A stretch of 64,000 nucleotides of DNA from Litoditis marina (taxonomy: Eukaryota > Nematoda > Chromadorea > Rhabditida > Rhabditidae), in assembly GCA_964036275.1 (NCBI GenBank), contig OZ038436.1, positions 7,414,579-7,478,578 of the forward strand. Reading direction: 5' to 3'. The stretch's first letter is position 1, and every line of letters begins with the position of its first letter. The notes beneath the pieces were generated by a model. The model searched no databases and was not told the DNA's origin. It saw only the letters and a program-made list of their open reading frames with translations. Both the position numbers and the translations under genes were made by a program. Below, piece after piece: positions 1-12,167 of this stretch.

Positions 1-1550
1 CTGAAATATTCGTGACATTGTCTCTGCATATGCACAAAGAATCGTCGTCTGGACCAGATATGCAAAATCATTATGGAGGAATGAGCATCGCGACAGAGGA
101 GACGCAGACGACGAAGTCCTGCTAGAGCATACTAGAAAACCGGAGAGTACTAGAGAGTTTGTGTAAAGAGCATTTTGAACGAGTAGGGCGCAGACAAAAC
201 ACCGAGACAGTAGGCGTTTTGAGGAGAGCGTCGAGGCTGGTCACTGGGCTAGAGAAATTTCGAGGGCGAGAGAGCATGGAAAACAAGTAGACGCAGACGC
301 GGCAGCCGGTCAGACCTTTCCATATGAATTCGAATTTCAGCCACGACTTCGCACACCGCTTTGTTCGTTCTAAAATCTAGAGATCATTCTATTTATTATT
401 AGAATTGAAACTTATCGTCAATTTAATTCAATTTCCATAACCTAGTTAACTCTTGTGAATGTTGCAAAAGTAAAGAACCTTTTAGTTTTTGAATTTTTCC
501 ACCAACCAACGTTTTCACTATAACTCCTATAACTAAAAAGGTATAATGCCGTTTCACATTATTCAGTGAAAAAATGTAAGTTTTTCTTTACCAAAAAGGC
601 TTTCGGTTGCCATATTGACATCTCGGTAACAGAAAAAACATTTTACTTTTACATTTTGCCACATAACTGCCAGGTCTCGGGGAAAAAAACTGTTAATGGT
701 TTTTTGTGTTGAAGAAGAGTGTTGACACACTCATATATACTAGAAGTCAATTGAACAGTCACGTTAAGTGAGGATTCTAATGAAGAATAGTGCACTTTGT
801 CATTGCACGTTTCTGAGTTCTGATGTGCTAAACATGGTTCACGTGACTGTGCAAATAACTAACAGAATAAGAATAGTAACGTTTAAATGCGAAATACGCC
901 AGCAATCTCGTGGGCGAAAAGACAAACCAAAAAACTACATGTAAGTAAAAACTGAAATTACAGAACTTTCACGTTTTGCGTGAAATCGCTTTAACTCACG
1001 TTAACTTCCGTTCTTACGTTTCTCTGCTAGATAATTACATTACACGTAGGGAGGCACCAAGAAGTTTGCTCACGCGGGGATTGAAAACATCACTAACCTC
1101 GGAAAAGTCTGAAAAAGTCTGCACCCTCTCCTTTTCCCACACTCTCTAACTCATTCTCTGATTCTCGTTTAGGCTACTTCAGCTTATCGGTATTCACTAG
1201 CTGTAGTCAGCCATTACACCATGATTAACTAGATAGGCTTTCGACCGCATTGCGCAATCGTCTGACCAATAGTAGTTGTCTGTCGTCTCCATCATTCCAG
1301 TGCTCCATCGCCGTCGCGCCGTCTGTTTCTCCGGCTCGACCACTCTCTCGCCATCGCCTCAGGCTATCCGAGTGTTTTAGCGCCAGTCGTTGTGCATTGA
1401 CCATGTCTGCGTCTCCATGTTCTCCGTGCTGTCTCGCTCCCCTCTAACCGATTGTTTGAAGGCAGCCACATGCGGCCGGCGTTTGTACGAATTCAGCCCC
1501 ACTCGCTAAACTTGCAAAATTGCTCCGGAAAATTTCTGGAGGCAAAAAAG
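1..1550. other. No gene recognised; AT-rich to mixed sequence
   Basis: No coding or RNA gene is recognisable here. The first 300 bases are purine-rich (repeated GAGACGCAGACG-like words). Positions ~735-870 hold one copy of the GTATAC-ended palindromic MITE listed separately. The 65-codon frame at 1250-1447 is low-complexity Ser/Pro/Cys and looks spurious. Confidence 0.5.
735..870. mobile_element. GTATAC-ended palindromic MITE, copy 1 (decayed)
   Basis: About 135 bp, nearly self-complementary. It contains CAGTCACGTTAAG near one end and CACGTGACTGTG near the other, with a central TTTCTGAGTTCTG. Three relatives occur at 2627-2761, 20317-20456 and 55411-55549. This copy has lost the clean GAGTATAC terminus seen at 20317. 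Confidence 0.5.
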
Positions 1551-1638
1551 TTTGAAATTTCTCACAATGTCTCAGCTTTTATGTTATTGGAGTGATAGAA
1601 GTGATGAGAGATGTAGATATCAACATTGTTCTCCTTGT

Positions 1639-1681
1639 CTCTCTCTCTCCCTCTCTTCCTCCTTCTCCCCCCCCCTCTCTC

Positions 1682-1719
<38 letters not shown>

Positions 1720-1745
1720 CATTTTCTTTTCTCTTTCTCTCCCTA
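1639..1745 (+). repeat. CT-rich low-complexity tract
   Basis: A run of TC/CT dinucleotides with scattered CCC. Nothing suggests function, and the Ser/Leu-rich frames across it are artefacts of composition. Confidence 0.85.
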
Positions 1746-1909
1746 ATTTATCACCTGCCAATCTCTCACTTTCGCCCCGCTTCCTTTCATTAGTGAAATT
1801 GGACCGGAAAGGTGAGACTAATCTTCATATTGCCAGCCCCAATATCACTACCATTCATAACCTCGGCATCCTTCACTATAGTAGGTGCCAAATATAATAA
1901 ACCTTTGTC

Positions 1910-1975
1910 TCTCGCCGGAATCGAACCTGCGAGCAAAAGATTCGGAGCAGGGCGCTAACCACTGCGCAATTGGAG
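1910..1975 (-). pseudogene. tRNA-like relic (or tRNA-derived SINE head)
   Basis: On the minus strand there is a B box GGTTCGATTCC (about 1916-1926) and an A-box-like GCGCAGTGG(TTAGCGC). The 5' acceptor strand does not pair with the 3' GGCGAGA and the anticodon stem is poor, so this is a degenerate tRNA or a tRNA-derived retroposon rather than a working gene. Confidence 0.45.
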
Positions 1976-2202
1976 CACATAACTGGTATACTTTGGAATC
2001 GAAGACTTGTCTGCGTACACCGCAGAAAGTGAGATATACAGTACACTCCCGCCTATCCGTTGGCGACGAATATACTATAGCTGTCGCTCAAAAAAAGGCC
2101 GCGGTATACGGTATGTCTTCATTTGTGCTGTGCGAGAACACATATCTACGTATTGTCGATAGCTCTGGAATGTTCTGAGCACACTTCAATGGCTTCATTC
2201 AT

Positions 2203-2319
2203 GTCTTCTCCCCCCTCTACTCTCTATGTCTGTTTCTCTCTCTCTCTTTCTCCCTGCCACTCCCTCTCCCCTCTCTCTCTCTCTTTCTCTCTGCCACTCC
2301 CTCTCCCCTATCTCTCTCC

Positions 2320-2357
<38 letters not shown>

Positions 2358-2365
2358 CCTCTCTG
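2203..2365 (+). repeat. CT-rich low-complexity tract
   Basis: A second TC/CCT-rich microsatellite-like stretch, ending in an almost pure (CT)n run at about 2325-2352. Open frames across it on both strands are artefacts. Confidence 0.85.
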
Positions 2366-2626
2366 AAAACCAGATTCTGATGGTGCGGCCGCTTGCATAT
2401 GAATTGAGTCTACCCAGCTATACGCCATAAATACTTTCCTTTAACACATGCTAGTTGATGCCTGCGGGCCTGCGTCTCTCCTTTTCCATTATCTATCACA
2501 GTTCTCTAACCGCATCATAGATGTGACACTTGTGAACACATTCATTCCTGTCCTTTGCTTCGTTAACGGTATAACTTGGTCTGTGCTATAGATAATAAGC
2601 AGAGTTGTAGTTTGATCAATACACTC

Positions 2627-2761
2627 GTATACTGTTAGTCAATCGCACAGTCAGGTAACACGTGTTAAACACAGCAGAACTCAGAAACGTGCAATGACAC
2701 TGTTCACGATGCCTCATTAGAATGCTAACTTAACGTGAATATTCAATTCGCCTTTGTATAC
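2627..2761. mobile_element. GTATAC-ended palindromic MITE, copy 2
   Basis: Bounded by GTATAC at 2627-2632 and GTATAC at 2756-2761. Inside are CACAGTCAGGTAACACGTGTT and, near the other end, AACGTGAATATTCAA. It lies in the opposite orientation to the copies at 735 and 55411. No coding capacity. Confidence 0.55.
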
Positions 2762-3115
2762 AAGAATACTAACAAAAAACCTGTATGTTTTGTCATTCAA
2801 CGTTCGTGTACTTTGTGTGCCTCACATATCTTGCTCGATTATTGGTCTACACACTATATTACTCTTGGTATCCATCATGAGTGTTGTGTGGCTTTAATTC
2901 CCTTTCACTTTCTAGTTTTCATTAAGACATAACTCTGTTTGTACTAAAATCCGACAAATACAACTAGTATTTATACATATCTGTAAATGTTCTATTGGAT
3001 TTAACTATTTATTCAACATTCAAGCTCATATATGTATTTAACAATCTGTCAGTTACACATATCCATTTCAGCCCACCCCGGTCATGTAATAACTGTAATC
3101 CCTTCCTGGGTTGGC

Positions 3116-3180
3116 AGAGTCTTGGCGGGCGCCAAACCGCCATCATTGGCGCCAATTGGCGCTTCTGGCGCCGCGGCCAC
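3116..3180. repeat. GGCGCC-rich palindromic block
   Basis: Several overlapping TGGCGCCA-type palindromes occur within 65 bp. The same words dominate the interior of the family B Helitron-like elements at 22.7-23.5 and 31.1-31.8 kb, and a smaller block lies at 4193-4230. Possibly a relic of that family. Confidence 0.5.
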
Positions 3181-3260
3181 CTCTGTCTTCCGTCGGTCTT
3201 CACACCCATCCTCTCGAAACTCCGCCCACCCCCGCCCGGTTCTCGCCCGTTTTCCCCCTA

Positions 3261-4440
3261 GGCACATCGGTTCAATGAAACAGTCTCCAACATATTTTGT
3301 CATATTTTGGTGAGTTTCAACTTTTCAAGGGAAATGACCAAGTTATGGTTGTAGTTTCATATATATATGTACAAAAGTATTGATCGTCGATTATACTCAA
3401 CATTCATAGAAACCGTGCAACATTCAACCGCGCAAGTACAGTCCATTTCATTTTCACTGAGACTTTGGCAGCGTGCCAATAAAATTTCGGATGGATATGT
3501 TTCATAGAGATCACATATTTTATGAAAATAATTTTTCTTCACCTATGGTAACTGAGGTTCACTACCGCACAGAAAAACGTTCAGTGTTTTGGAAAACAAT
3601 ACCGTGGACAAAAGTCACCTTGAAATTTCGTTGGCACGTTGCCGAAGTCTCAGTCGGAATGGAAAAAAGTATACATCGTCGTGGTTCCTATAATGAACAT
3701 CCATTAGCATCAGAATGAAAACATCTGGAAAAGAAACTAAAACCAGATTTATTCTTGATTTTCAATCAGCGAGCTTCGGAACGAAAAACGTTTGATCTGC
3801 ACTATTTCAGTTCACCGTTTCGACTTGGTCGACCGGCCTGTAGCCCCCGGTGAAGTGTACAGAACCCCATCGAAGCTCCGCCCCCTCTGTAGTCAGGATG
3901 CATATTGATCGGCCGCTCACACCAAACTACAATCCTTGGACAGATAGCCATTCTTTGTGCTAGTTTTCAATGCTTTTTGTCCTGCTCAAACTATACATCA
4001 ATTTCCATTCTCCGCAACGCAATGAAGGTTGTAACTAGGTTTTCGTAAGTTTAAATAGTTTCTCTAACAATTTACAAAATAGTTTTACAGAATCTGTATG
4101 TTTTCATTTCACTCATCACTGCCAGGCCCGTTCACGCGGTGCCCATCAGCTCTGTCCGCCTGGTTTTCAGTTTGTTCGTTTCTGACGGCTCTTTGGCGCC
4201 AATGGGCGACCCATTGGCGCACAGATTGAGAAACTTCGGTTAGACAGAGCTGTCCAATGTCTTTCATGTACATATATAATCATTGTGTTTCCCACTCTCG
4301 TAGTTCCATTGAACTGCGAATCTAGTCATGTTTTCAGAACTTTTCCACCACAAAAGATGTCTAAAACTGTAACTTTTTGTATTTTTAAAACTTGTGTTCG
4401 TGTCATTTTGGAGACTGTTTTCATTGAACCGTGTGTCCCC
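3261..4440. repeat. Segment bounded by ~30-bp imperfect inverted repeats
   Basis: The left arm (3261-3290, containing GGTTCAATGAAACAGTCTCC) and the right arm (4409-4440, containing GGAGACTGTTTTCATTGAACC) are inverted relative to each other around ~1.1 kb. No transposase frame is visible. It may be a non-autonomous DNA transposon, but I could not identify a target duplication. Confidence 0.3.
3359..3433 (-). ncRNA. Candidate 21U-RNA gene (Ruby-like promoter), minus strand
   Basis: Minus-strand GCGCGGTTGAATGTTGCAC is followed by a TTTCTATGAATG block. A CAAT (YRNT) ends 37 bases after the core, so the predicted RNA would start at 3379 and run to 3359. This isolated first copy is about 2 kb from the next. 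Confidence 0.45.
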
Positions 4441-4890
4441 AGTAAATATTCCGCCCACAAATATTTGGTTTACAAGAGAGTAAAATAAGAAAAAAAGTTA
4501 CGGGGAAAAGTACAAAAAGGAGTTGGAAATAGATAGTGGGATGATAATCTTCGTTTCCGATTGAAGCGCGGTTAGAAAAAGTGCTAGAAACTTGACTAAA
4601 AGTTGTTAATGCTCCTAGCGTTATTGAAAATGAGTGAGCATTCATTAGCGCGGTTGAGTGATGCACTGCGTCTATTAGAGATGGGACACAACAAGTTGGT
4701 GTTAACGAACTTCTCTACTCAAAACATCTCGGCCTTCTGAAATAAGTTCGACCAGTAGTTAATTCTCGAAAAATTAGCAACGGAATCGGATCTATTAGTT
4801 TATCATTGTTTTGCGAAAAAACAAATGTGTTTCATTACACGCTGAAACGTGGTAATCATCAAAAAAACTTCATGTTCAGCCGAGAATTTT
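3434..4890. other. Intergenic, no gene recognised
   Basis: AT-rich DNA with a small GGCGCC block at 4193-4230 and no recognisable gene. Short frames at 3473-3718 and 4421-4666 have no family features. Confidence 0.4.
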
Positions 4891-5334
4891 ATAAATGCTT
4901 TTCAAATCACTATATTGATTTGCAGGTAATTTTTTGACTGATGCCCTTTTCCAGGCACTGAAGACGATGAAAAACCGAAACGTAGCCACATCCAATAAAA
5001 CATCTTCCCAACTCGTGTTCGGTGCAAACATCAAAACGAACAAAATTAAAATGTGCGGTTTATTGACGTGTTGACGGTTTTTTTGACTTTTGAGTTTTGG
5101 CTAAAGTGAAGCTTTTGTACTCATTTTCGTCCACTGCTCTATTTACATTTGTAAGAGAAACAGAGCTCATTAGTTTTTTGTGGATTGTATATCTTTATGT
5201 GTTGATGTACAGTGTTGATTCACCATGAAGTCTAACGAACTACCAACTATATCACGTTTATTCGTTTTTGATATGCGACCATTCGGTCTGCCAAGTTTCT
5301 TTCATGACTGCTTTTTTTGTTGATAAAAAATCGC

Positions 5335-5410
5335 GCGCGGGCAAACGTTGCACGACCTTTATATAAACCGAATATCGAGCTAGGAACAATGTATCATCGG
5401 TTTTGTTCCA
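5335..5410 (+). ncRNA. Candidate 21U-RNA gene (type D)
   Basis: The promoter-like element spans 5335-5371: GCGCGG, core CGTTGCA (5346-5352), then CTTTATATA. A CAAT tetramer ends at 5390, 38 bases past the core. In C. elegans, SNPC-4-dependent 21U-RNA genes have a CTGTTTCA-cored motif about 40 bp upstream of a YRNT whose T is the first base of the 21-nt RNA; the arrangement here matches that layout. The predicted mature RNA is 5390-5410. Family assignment is inference from motif and spacing. A PSE driving another small RNA is the main alternative. Confidence 0.55.
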
Positions 5411-5863
5411 AACATCCCAATGTTAGCTAGTGTACATCATGAGCGATGTTCAGTTTCTGTATTTTTGCTATATAACCAATGGTAGTCTAGAGGCCAAAAC
5501 GGGACTTTATCGTTATTGAATTTTTCCAGTTCGGTTGAAAAGTATTATAATATTACTTTGTCAATCTTTTGACTCATTTTCATATCAACTTACAACCTGT
5601 ATTATCCAATTTGTATTATGATTACAAAAATCTCCTTTTCTCAAATCCAGTGTTTCTATCACGGTCAGAGGAGAACTTTGGAAATACAGATATCGATTGA
5701 GCTACATCGATCGAAATATACATACATGCTTTTCTCGTTCGATCTGATCGAATGACAGATTAATGTTCACGTGTACAGAGCAGCAGAGCGGATAGATCAT
5801 GGGTGACCCCGATAAGGAAATATATAAAAAAACGAACCCTGGTTGAACCCTGGTTAACATTGA

Positions 5864-5938
5864 GATGACAGAATCACACATACATTATTCCTAGCTCGAT
5901 GTCCAGGGTATATAGAGGCATTGCAACATTCGTCTGGG
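5864..5938 (-). ncRNA. Candidate 21U-RNA gene (type D), minus strand
   Basis: Minus strand: CGAATGTTGCA followed by CTCTATATACCCTGGACATC. TAAT ends at 5884, 38 bases past the core, so the predicted RNA is 5884 to 5864. The 5' block is CCCAGA rather than GCGCGG. The duplicate at 26.6 kb has lost 10 bp from this promoter. Confidence 0.5.
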
Positions 5939-6015
5939 CTATAATTTCTGTTATGCGACGTTTCTGTCTGCCAGCATACTTTCATAACTCCTTTTTGGGT
6001 TATTTACGATTTATA

Positions 6016-6094
6016 GCGCGGGCAAATGTTGCACGACCTTTATATGCTGGACATTGAAATAAATTTAAGTCATTTCGTATAAACGTTATTCAGT
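6016..6094 (+). ncRNA. Candidate 21U-RNA gene (type D)
   Basis: GCGCGGGCAAATGTTGCAC (6016-6034) is followed by CTTTATATGCTGG. The nearest YRNT is CATT ending at 6074, +41 from the core and slightly longer than the common 38/39 spacing. The TATA block is one or two bases shorter than in the other copies. Confidence 0.45.
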
Positions 6095-6767
6095 GTTCGA
6101 AAGTGATCTCGATTTTCTTTTTCTCGTGATAAGATAGCTCTTTTGACTTCTTTTGGGAGCATAAGCTGCTTCAATGCGTTCAATTGCTCATAATAATAAT
6201 AATTGAAACGGTTATTGCACATACAAAATATATATGGTTGTAAGAGGTACTGAGAATTATCTTCGTCTCGGGACTTGGCCTTTTCAACCGATACAATACT
6301 ACAATATTAATAGATGAGTTAAGTCCGTCTCAAGTATATCTCTGCTTTTCTACTGGTGGTTACTTCTATTTCAGCTTGATAGGAACTCTCAGTTCACTGG
6401 TGGTTTTGTTTAGCGTAAAATATATGTTTAAAAGCGGAATCGTGGTTATCATAGAAAAACCTCTAGTTTGATAAATATAGACCTTTGGGGTAATTGTTAA
6501 TTGTCGGAATATATTCAGACCAAACAACGACTTTGTTCGGGTCGATTCTTATGTCTCTGTCTTTGACTTTTCTGTTAGACCACCCTAACTGCTGAAGTGC
6601 ACATCATTCCTAATGAAATTCCAAAGATTTTAGTTTACCAATGGCTGTTTTCAATGAAAACTTGAACTTTGTAGAAAACATTCTAAATCACTCCGTAATT
6701 TCAATACGCAGTTTTGTAAAGGTAGCAGCAGTCTCGGTACGATTGACTATAAACACGTGGTATGCTT

Positions 6768-6843
6768 GCGCGGTACAATGTTGCGCTTTCTCTATATATA
6801 CTGAATATCTAGCCCATAATAATTTCTTCTTTCCAGCTACTTT
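6768..6843 (+). ncRNA. Candidate 21U-RNA gene
   Basis: GCGCGGTACAATGTTGCGC (6768-6786) with TCTATATATACTG. TAAT ends at 6823 (+38). The 104-codon frame crossing it (6641-6955) reads straight through the promoter block and ends without family features, so I do not call it a protein gene. Confidence 0.5.
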
Positions 6844-7485
6844 TGTCGCTTACCAATTAGATGACCCAAAAACTAATGAACTGTTGAAAATGAGCGTGGT
6901 CCATGGTTGTACTGACTATATAGGTACTGGGATTCCCGCGGTGTTTGTTTATTGACCATTTCGTTCCAACAGGTACAATCATTTAATATTAGTACATAAG
7001 ACTGGGCAACTAAAACACTTCACTGTTTCTCGACTAGTAGTTAGTTCTCCGAAATAACAACGGAATCAAAATTAATAGTTAACTGTTGTTCTGATTTCGC
7101 GCAAAAGATGTTTTTCTTTGGAAGACTCTTATCTCACCATTATAGTGAGTTGGAACTGATCTTGGATGTTTCATCATGATTTCTTCACGTACAAATTGTG
7201 CGTGTAGCTAGTACCATAAACAACATAATCTTCAGGTTCTGGCTGAAACCGTACATTCTGTTTTGTTTCGCTGTATTTGTAGTGTGATCCAGCTGCACTC
7301 TGGAAGTGATTTTTCAAATAACTGATGTGTACACAGATAACACTACAGGCCAGCCTATCGCTATTTTATTTAATAGGACCTCGTCGTTGATCGAGAATTT
7401 ACGACTATCCGATATAAAAGACGTCCCAATACACATGTTACTTCATTTACATTTTTATTCCGCTTTATCACATATTCTATTAGCT

Positions 7486-7522
7486 GCTGCGGTTGAATGT
7501 TGCACTCAGAAGTGCTCCTACT
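7486..7522 (+). promoter_or_regulatory. Ruby-like element, TATA block lost
   Basis: GCTGCGGTTGAATGTTGCAC is present, but the following TATATA/CTGG block is replaced and no YRNT lies at +38/39. Probably a weak or dead copy, of the same subtype as those at 34291 and 36525. Confidence 0.4.
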
Positions 7523-8464
7523 GCTCCGTGGTAAGTTGAACGAAAGAAAATAACCGATGTATAAAGAACATTGATATACTGTTCAAAAACATACGGTCGA
7601 TTTAACGTGTTCGTGTGAATGTCCTAACCTTATAGCAGTTCATACAACATTATATTATCTCACTACTGCTTATGTGAAGATGTTGTTGGTCAATAGAGCC
7701 AACCGGCAGTTCATATCCAAATGCCGACACCGTTCAAACTGAAGATAATAACGTGCTGTTTTATTCAACCAGCAATTTTTTTATTCAATCATGATACGTT
7801 AGTACAGCAATGAACATCATTTAAGCATCTAAACTATGGGTCTAATTCTCTAAACGTCCAATTTCAGTGTCCCATTCTCCCATTTCGTAGTCTCAATATT
7901 CCAAAATCTGGTTTCAATGTTCCAAAGCCGTTAAATTTTTCTAACACCCGACTGCCACCATACTCTTTACTGTTCTACTAAAATAAGCAACATTTACTAG
8001 CAAACGATACTCTAGTATTCCAGTCTCATAGTTGTTCCGTATCTCAGTTTTGATCTACAAATAAGGTTTCTCGATCAATAAAAATTTATTACAAATAACA
8101 ATATTGAATCGGAACTTTAGTACTTTTTTCGTTTCCACTGCTCTACGCAGATTTGTAAGAAAAATAGAGAACGTTTGTGTCTCGGAAATGCAAAATGGTC
8201 TTTTTGATCTACATTATTGATTTACCATAAAATGCATCGAGAAAAATATTTATAACCGAGTAGATCAACTAAAACTACTACCAAACAGTAAATTTGTACT
8301 GTTTCTCAATCGAGATTCACTTTGTACAGCTGTTTGTAGTTTTTTGTCTGAGAACTGTTGTTTACACAAATAAAACTGCAATTAGGTTCATGCGCTTCAT
8401 TAATGCGACGATTCTGCCTACCAAAATAGTTTCATTCTCCTTTTCGGGTGCTCAACAAATTATA

Positions 8465-8540
8465 GCGCGGGCGAATGTTGCAAAACCTTTATATACCCTG
8501 GACATCCAGTTTCGAACAATGGATATCCGATTCACCTCAG
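8465..8540 (+). ncRNA. Candidate 21U-RNA gene (type D)
   Basis: GCGCGGGCGAATGTTGCA, an AAAC variant, then CTTTATATACCCTGG. CAAT ends at 8520 (+38), giving a predicted RNA of 8520-8540. The core and spacing are textbook for this family. Confidence 0.55.
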
Positions 8541-8634
8541 TTTAGCAGAAACGATGCAAAAATATTCTCCATGTCCTACTGTCACTGAACCTTGGTATAT
8601 TTTCCTGTTATTGGTTTTGCTGTTTTAACCAGAC

Positions 8635-8806
8635 TACGTATGATAGAAGATCCCGGCACCTTTATCCCATCCTGCGTCTCCTCAAACATACGCTCTTTCT
8701 CTGCTCTAACATCCCGCCGGGATGTGAGAGACAAGAAATAGTTAGGCGAAGCGAGAGACGCAGGGTGGGATGAAGAGGTCGGGATCGGGATCTTCTAGCA
8801 TACGTA
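8635..8806. mobile_element. Small foldback element (~170 bp)
   Basis: The termini are inverted: TACGTATGATAGAAGATC at 8635 and its near complement ending at 8806, with CATCCTGCGTCTC / GAGACGCAGGGTG also pairing inside. No coding capacity. The copy in the duplicated segment (about 29313-29480) has a few bases missing. Confidence 0.55.
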
Positions 8807-9256
8807 CTCAGAACACCAGGTATTCTTCTATTAACAATAATCATCAATTGGAGGTGGCTACGTCTCGGTTTTTCATCGTCTTCAGGGCCTGGAAAAGGCA
8901 TCGATCAGAGAACTTAGTAGTTTATTGTAAGATTTAAAACATATTAGTAGTTTGCCATATTTCAATGTTTTTGTTTATGTTCTAAACAATTAGTTAGTTG
9001 CACTAATTTTTCTAACGTTTTTCCAGAATGGGCTCAAATCCCTTGTTCTCTTCTTGTTCCCTCTTTGATCTACAGTAGTGATTAACCCCAATTTGCAATG
9101 AACAGTTTGCATTGAGTGGATCCACAAAAACGATAAGAGCTAATAAATGTGTTTATAGTTTCGGTCAGAAACGGTTGTTTACGCAGATCAAACTACAATT
9201 AGGTTCATGCCCCTGATTTAGATCTGCCTGCCAGATTGGGTGCTGCACGACTAATA

Positions 9257-9332
9257 GCGCGAGCGAATGTTGCACGACGTTTAAATAATCCGGAGATCAA
9301 GCTAGGAACAATTCTTCTATGTTTCGTTTTTG
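9257..9332 (+). ncRNA. Candidate 21U-RNA gene (type D)
   Basis: GCGCGAGCGAATGTTGCAC (9257-9275) then GTTTAAATAATCCGG. The TATA block has decayed to TTTAAATA. CAAT ends at 9312 (+38). The duplicate at 29933 retains TTTATATAA. Confidence 0.5.
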
Positions 9333-9764
9333 ACATCTCAATGTTAGCTAGCGTTGAATCAATGCTGCTCAGTGTTGAAGAGTGATATAAATTTCGTATT
9401 TTTAGTTTTAGGCTGTGCTTTTACGTCGATTGGATCCGATACGAACGAGCAAATTACAACTATCGATTGATGTTCAGAAGGGTGATAAATAAATAATTTG
9501 GTTCAAATGAATAAAGTTAACTAGTATAAAGTTATTCTCTAAGTATACGTTTTGATTCATCCCAGAACACACATCTCCCCTGTGTATCTCATTTGATGCG
9601 TTACTTCCGTAACTTATCAAGGTAAACTTATAATTTTCGATTAAGTAAATACTTGATTCTATCTGCACTTTGTATTCAAATGTTTGAGAGTTTAATTCTC
9701 TTTAGTTATTTTTAATATTATATTACGTTGTATTTCCCAGTTCGTTTGTGATTTGTGCGCAGTT

Positions 9765-9801
9765 GCGCGGTCCAATGTTGCACCAACTGTACACCATCAT
9801 G
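9765..9801 (+). promoter_or_regulatory. Ruby-like element (type C)
   Basis: GCGCGGTCCAATGTTGCAC with CAACTGTACA, preceded by a partial repeat of its own 5' half (GCGCAGTT). No YRNT at +38/39; TACT ends at +35. Confidence 0.45.
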
Positions 9802-10989
9802 CTACTTGTTATATACTGGAAAATACGCTTTAATGAAAAACTAAAAAGTTTCAATGTTTTCCAAGTAGTTCTGGATGTGTTTATATGAGAAATCATGATT
9901 GTTTGTTACCAAACAGACTATTACTGTGAGTAACTAATGATAACTCTAAAAATAGCTCGCTGACATTTTCTGTCTGTGTTTTAAGCGTTAGTGTACCGAA
10001 TCATTTTCAAATTTTCCGAATTAATTCTTCTAGTGAGTTATATTTCAGTCTCTCTGAGAACATCTTCACGTTAGTTTTCTACGTCAATATCAGAAACAGA
10101 ATCGAGTTGATCCTCGGTAAAATCGACAATCTAAATGAAAAGTTTTCGTACGGCTGTACTGGTCGCGCAGGAAGAAATGTGCTAAAACTGTTCTCTAGTT
10201 CTGCTGTATTTGTAGTTTGATCTCTGTAAGTGTATAAACGCGAGCCGCTCAATGTGGTTCTGCCTGAAACTGTACAAGGTGTCTGGTTCAGTTGTATTCA
10301 TAGTCTGTATGAGCTGCACTCTGAATTAATTCTCGAATTACCGATGTGTACCCAAATCAAACAACAATTCATGAAAAAGTGGGGGCCCAACGACTGTGAG
10401 ATTTGTCTTCTGCTGTGTGCCCCTTAGACAGCTACTCTCAAATGGAGCAGCTACTGCTACAAAAACCGAAAAATAATAATATACTCAAGTATAACTGTTC
10501 ATCACAAACATACAAAAGTCGTAAAATATTTTTCAAACCTGTAAACTAGAATCTACAAATCACAGCTGCGAAAGAGAGAACAACTGTTGAATAATATGAC
10601 AAGCGTACCACTTAGAGTTGAAGTAACGACAAAAAACTACAAACCTTTGTCCGCAACACCAGAAAATTTACAATGGACTACGTTGAGTTAACATCTGTGA
10701 TTTGTAGATTCTAGTTTACAGGTTTGAAAAATATTTTACGACTTTTGTATGTTTGTGATGAACAGTTATACTTGAGTATATTATTATTTTTCGGTTTTTG
10801 TAGCAGTAGCTGCTCCATTTGAGAGTAGCTGTCTAAGGGGCACACAGCAGAAGACAAATCTCACAGTCGTTGGGCCCCCACTTTTTCATGAATTTTTCTC
10901 TTTTTGTATACATGCCGTAGGTATGTAGTTTGATCTGTACGGTGCAGATAAAATTGTTTTCTCAATGAACCACTTGTCAAGAATTACCA

Positions 10990-11690
10990 TCATTCGAAAA
11001 AATATGACGTCAACATTGCAGTTCTAAAAACTTACTTCGTCTGCCCTTCGCAATCCCAGAATACGTCATATTTAGACAAAGTTTCATCGTTAATATACCA
11101 TTTTTAAGATATTTTCAGCATTTGAAAATATATTTCACGTCAATTTTTTCAAAAGTTGACGTCATCTGGCCTTCTGAATTCCAGAATACGTCATATTTAG
11201 ACAAAGTTTCATCGTTAATATACCATTTATTAGATATTATTAGCATTTGAAAATATATTTCACGTCAATTTTTTTAAAAGTTGACGTCATCTGGCCTTCT
11301 GAATTCCAGAATACGTCATATTTAGACAAAGTTTCATCGTTAATATACCATTGTTAAGATATTTTTAGCATTTGAAAATATATTTCACGTCAATTTTTTT
11401 AAAAGTTGACGTCATCTGGCCTTCTGAATTCCAGAATACGTCATATTTAGACAAAGTTTCATCGTTAATATACCATTTTTAAGATATTTTCACCATTTGA
11501 AAATATATCTGACGTCAACTTTGCACTTTTCAAAAATGACGTCATCTGGTCTCCAGAATCCCAGAATACGTCACTCTTAGATTGAGTTTCACCGTTAGTT
11601 GACCCTTTCTAAGATATTACCATCATTTGAAAATATATGTGACGTCAACTTTGCACTTTTCAAAAATGACGTCATCTGGTCTCCAGAATC
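10990..11690. repeat. CRE-like satellite (TGACGTCA) in family A copy 1
   Basis: About five head-to-tail units of ~125 bp. Each contains GTTGACGTCATCTGG (or a near variant), a TACGTCATATTTAGAC word and ATTTGAAAATATAT. TGACGTCA is the palindromic ATF/CREB site; whether it binds anything here is unknown. Confidence 0.75.
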
Positions 11691-12167
11691 CCGAAGGACG
11701 TCAGAAATACAATACTTCATATTCAAACAAATTGCACGTTGGCATCATATTTCAATTTTCAAGCAAATCGGTAATTGTTTCTCTACGTTACAGTACAGTT
11801 TGAGTTATCGACCGGACAGAGAGAGTGAGAGAGCGTGCTGAATGGAGAGACGCAGACACTTTTCGAAAAATGTCTATAACTTAAAACAATTTTTTTTGCA
11901 AATTTTTTTGGTCCGCCAGGGTATGAGTAGGTATCACATGTCTTCCGCAATTTTCAACAAAATCGATTCAGTAGAAACCCTTAAACTGGGAATTTTCCCT
12001 TATCACGATTACACACTCCGAAAACGTCTATAACTTTGACAAAAACAATTTTTTCCTAATTTTTTTTTGGTCCGCGAGGGTTTGAGTAGGTATCACATGT
12101 CTTCCACAATTTTCAACGAAATCGATTCAGTAGAAACCCTTAAACTGGGAATTTTCCCTTGTCACAA

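Larger units (their letters stand above)
4889..10367 (+). repeat. Large duplicated segment, copy 1
   Basis: This run matches 25601-30203 in direct orientation, offset by about 20.68 kb over much of its length, with only scattered substitutions and small indels by eye. After a Helitron-like insertion the match resumes at 32206 and continues, more diverged, to about 33.0 kb. It carries eight promoter-like elements, so the candidate piRNA genes inside were duplicated with it. The start is placed where GCTTTTCAAAT alignments begin. Confidence 0.8.

Noticed and set aside
1250..1447. Ser/Cys/Pro-rich small protein
   Set aside because: Low-complexity composition, no signal peptide, no homologous copy in the window.
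2195..2428. Arg/Glu-rich frame on the minus strand
   Set aside because: Pure product of the CT microsatellite.
6641..6955. 104-codon frame present in both duplicated blocks (also 27322-27636)
   Set aside because: It runs through a promoter element (the CAVQCCAFSIY residues are its translation), and the two copies are near-identical DNA, so an open frame carries no information.
11008..11690. CRISPR-like array
   Set aside because: The units are contiguous tandem repeats with no unique spacers, in a eukaryotic transposon.
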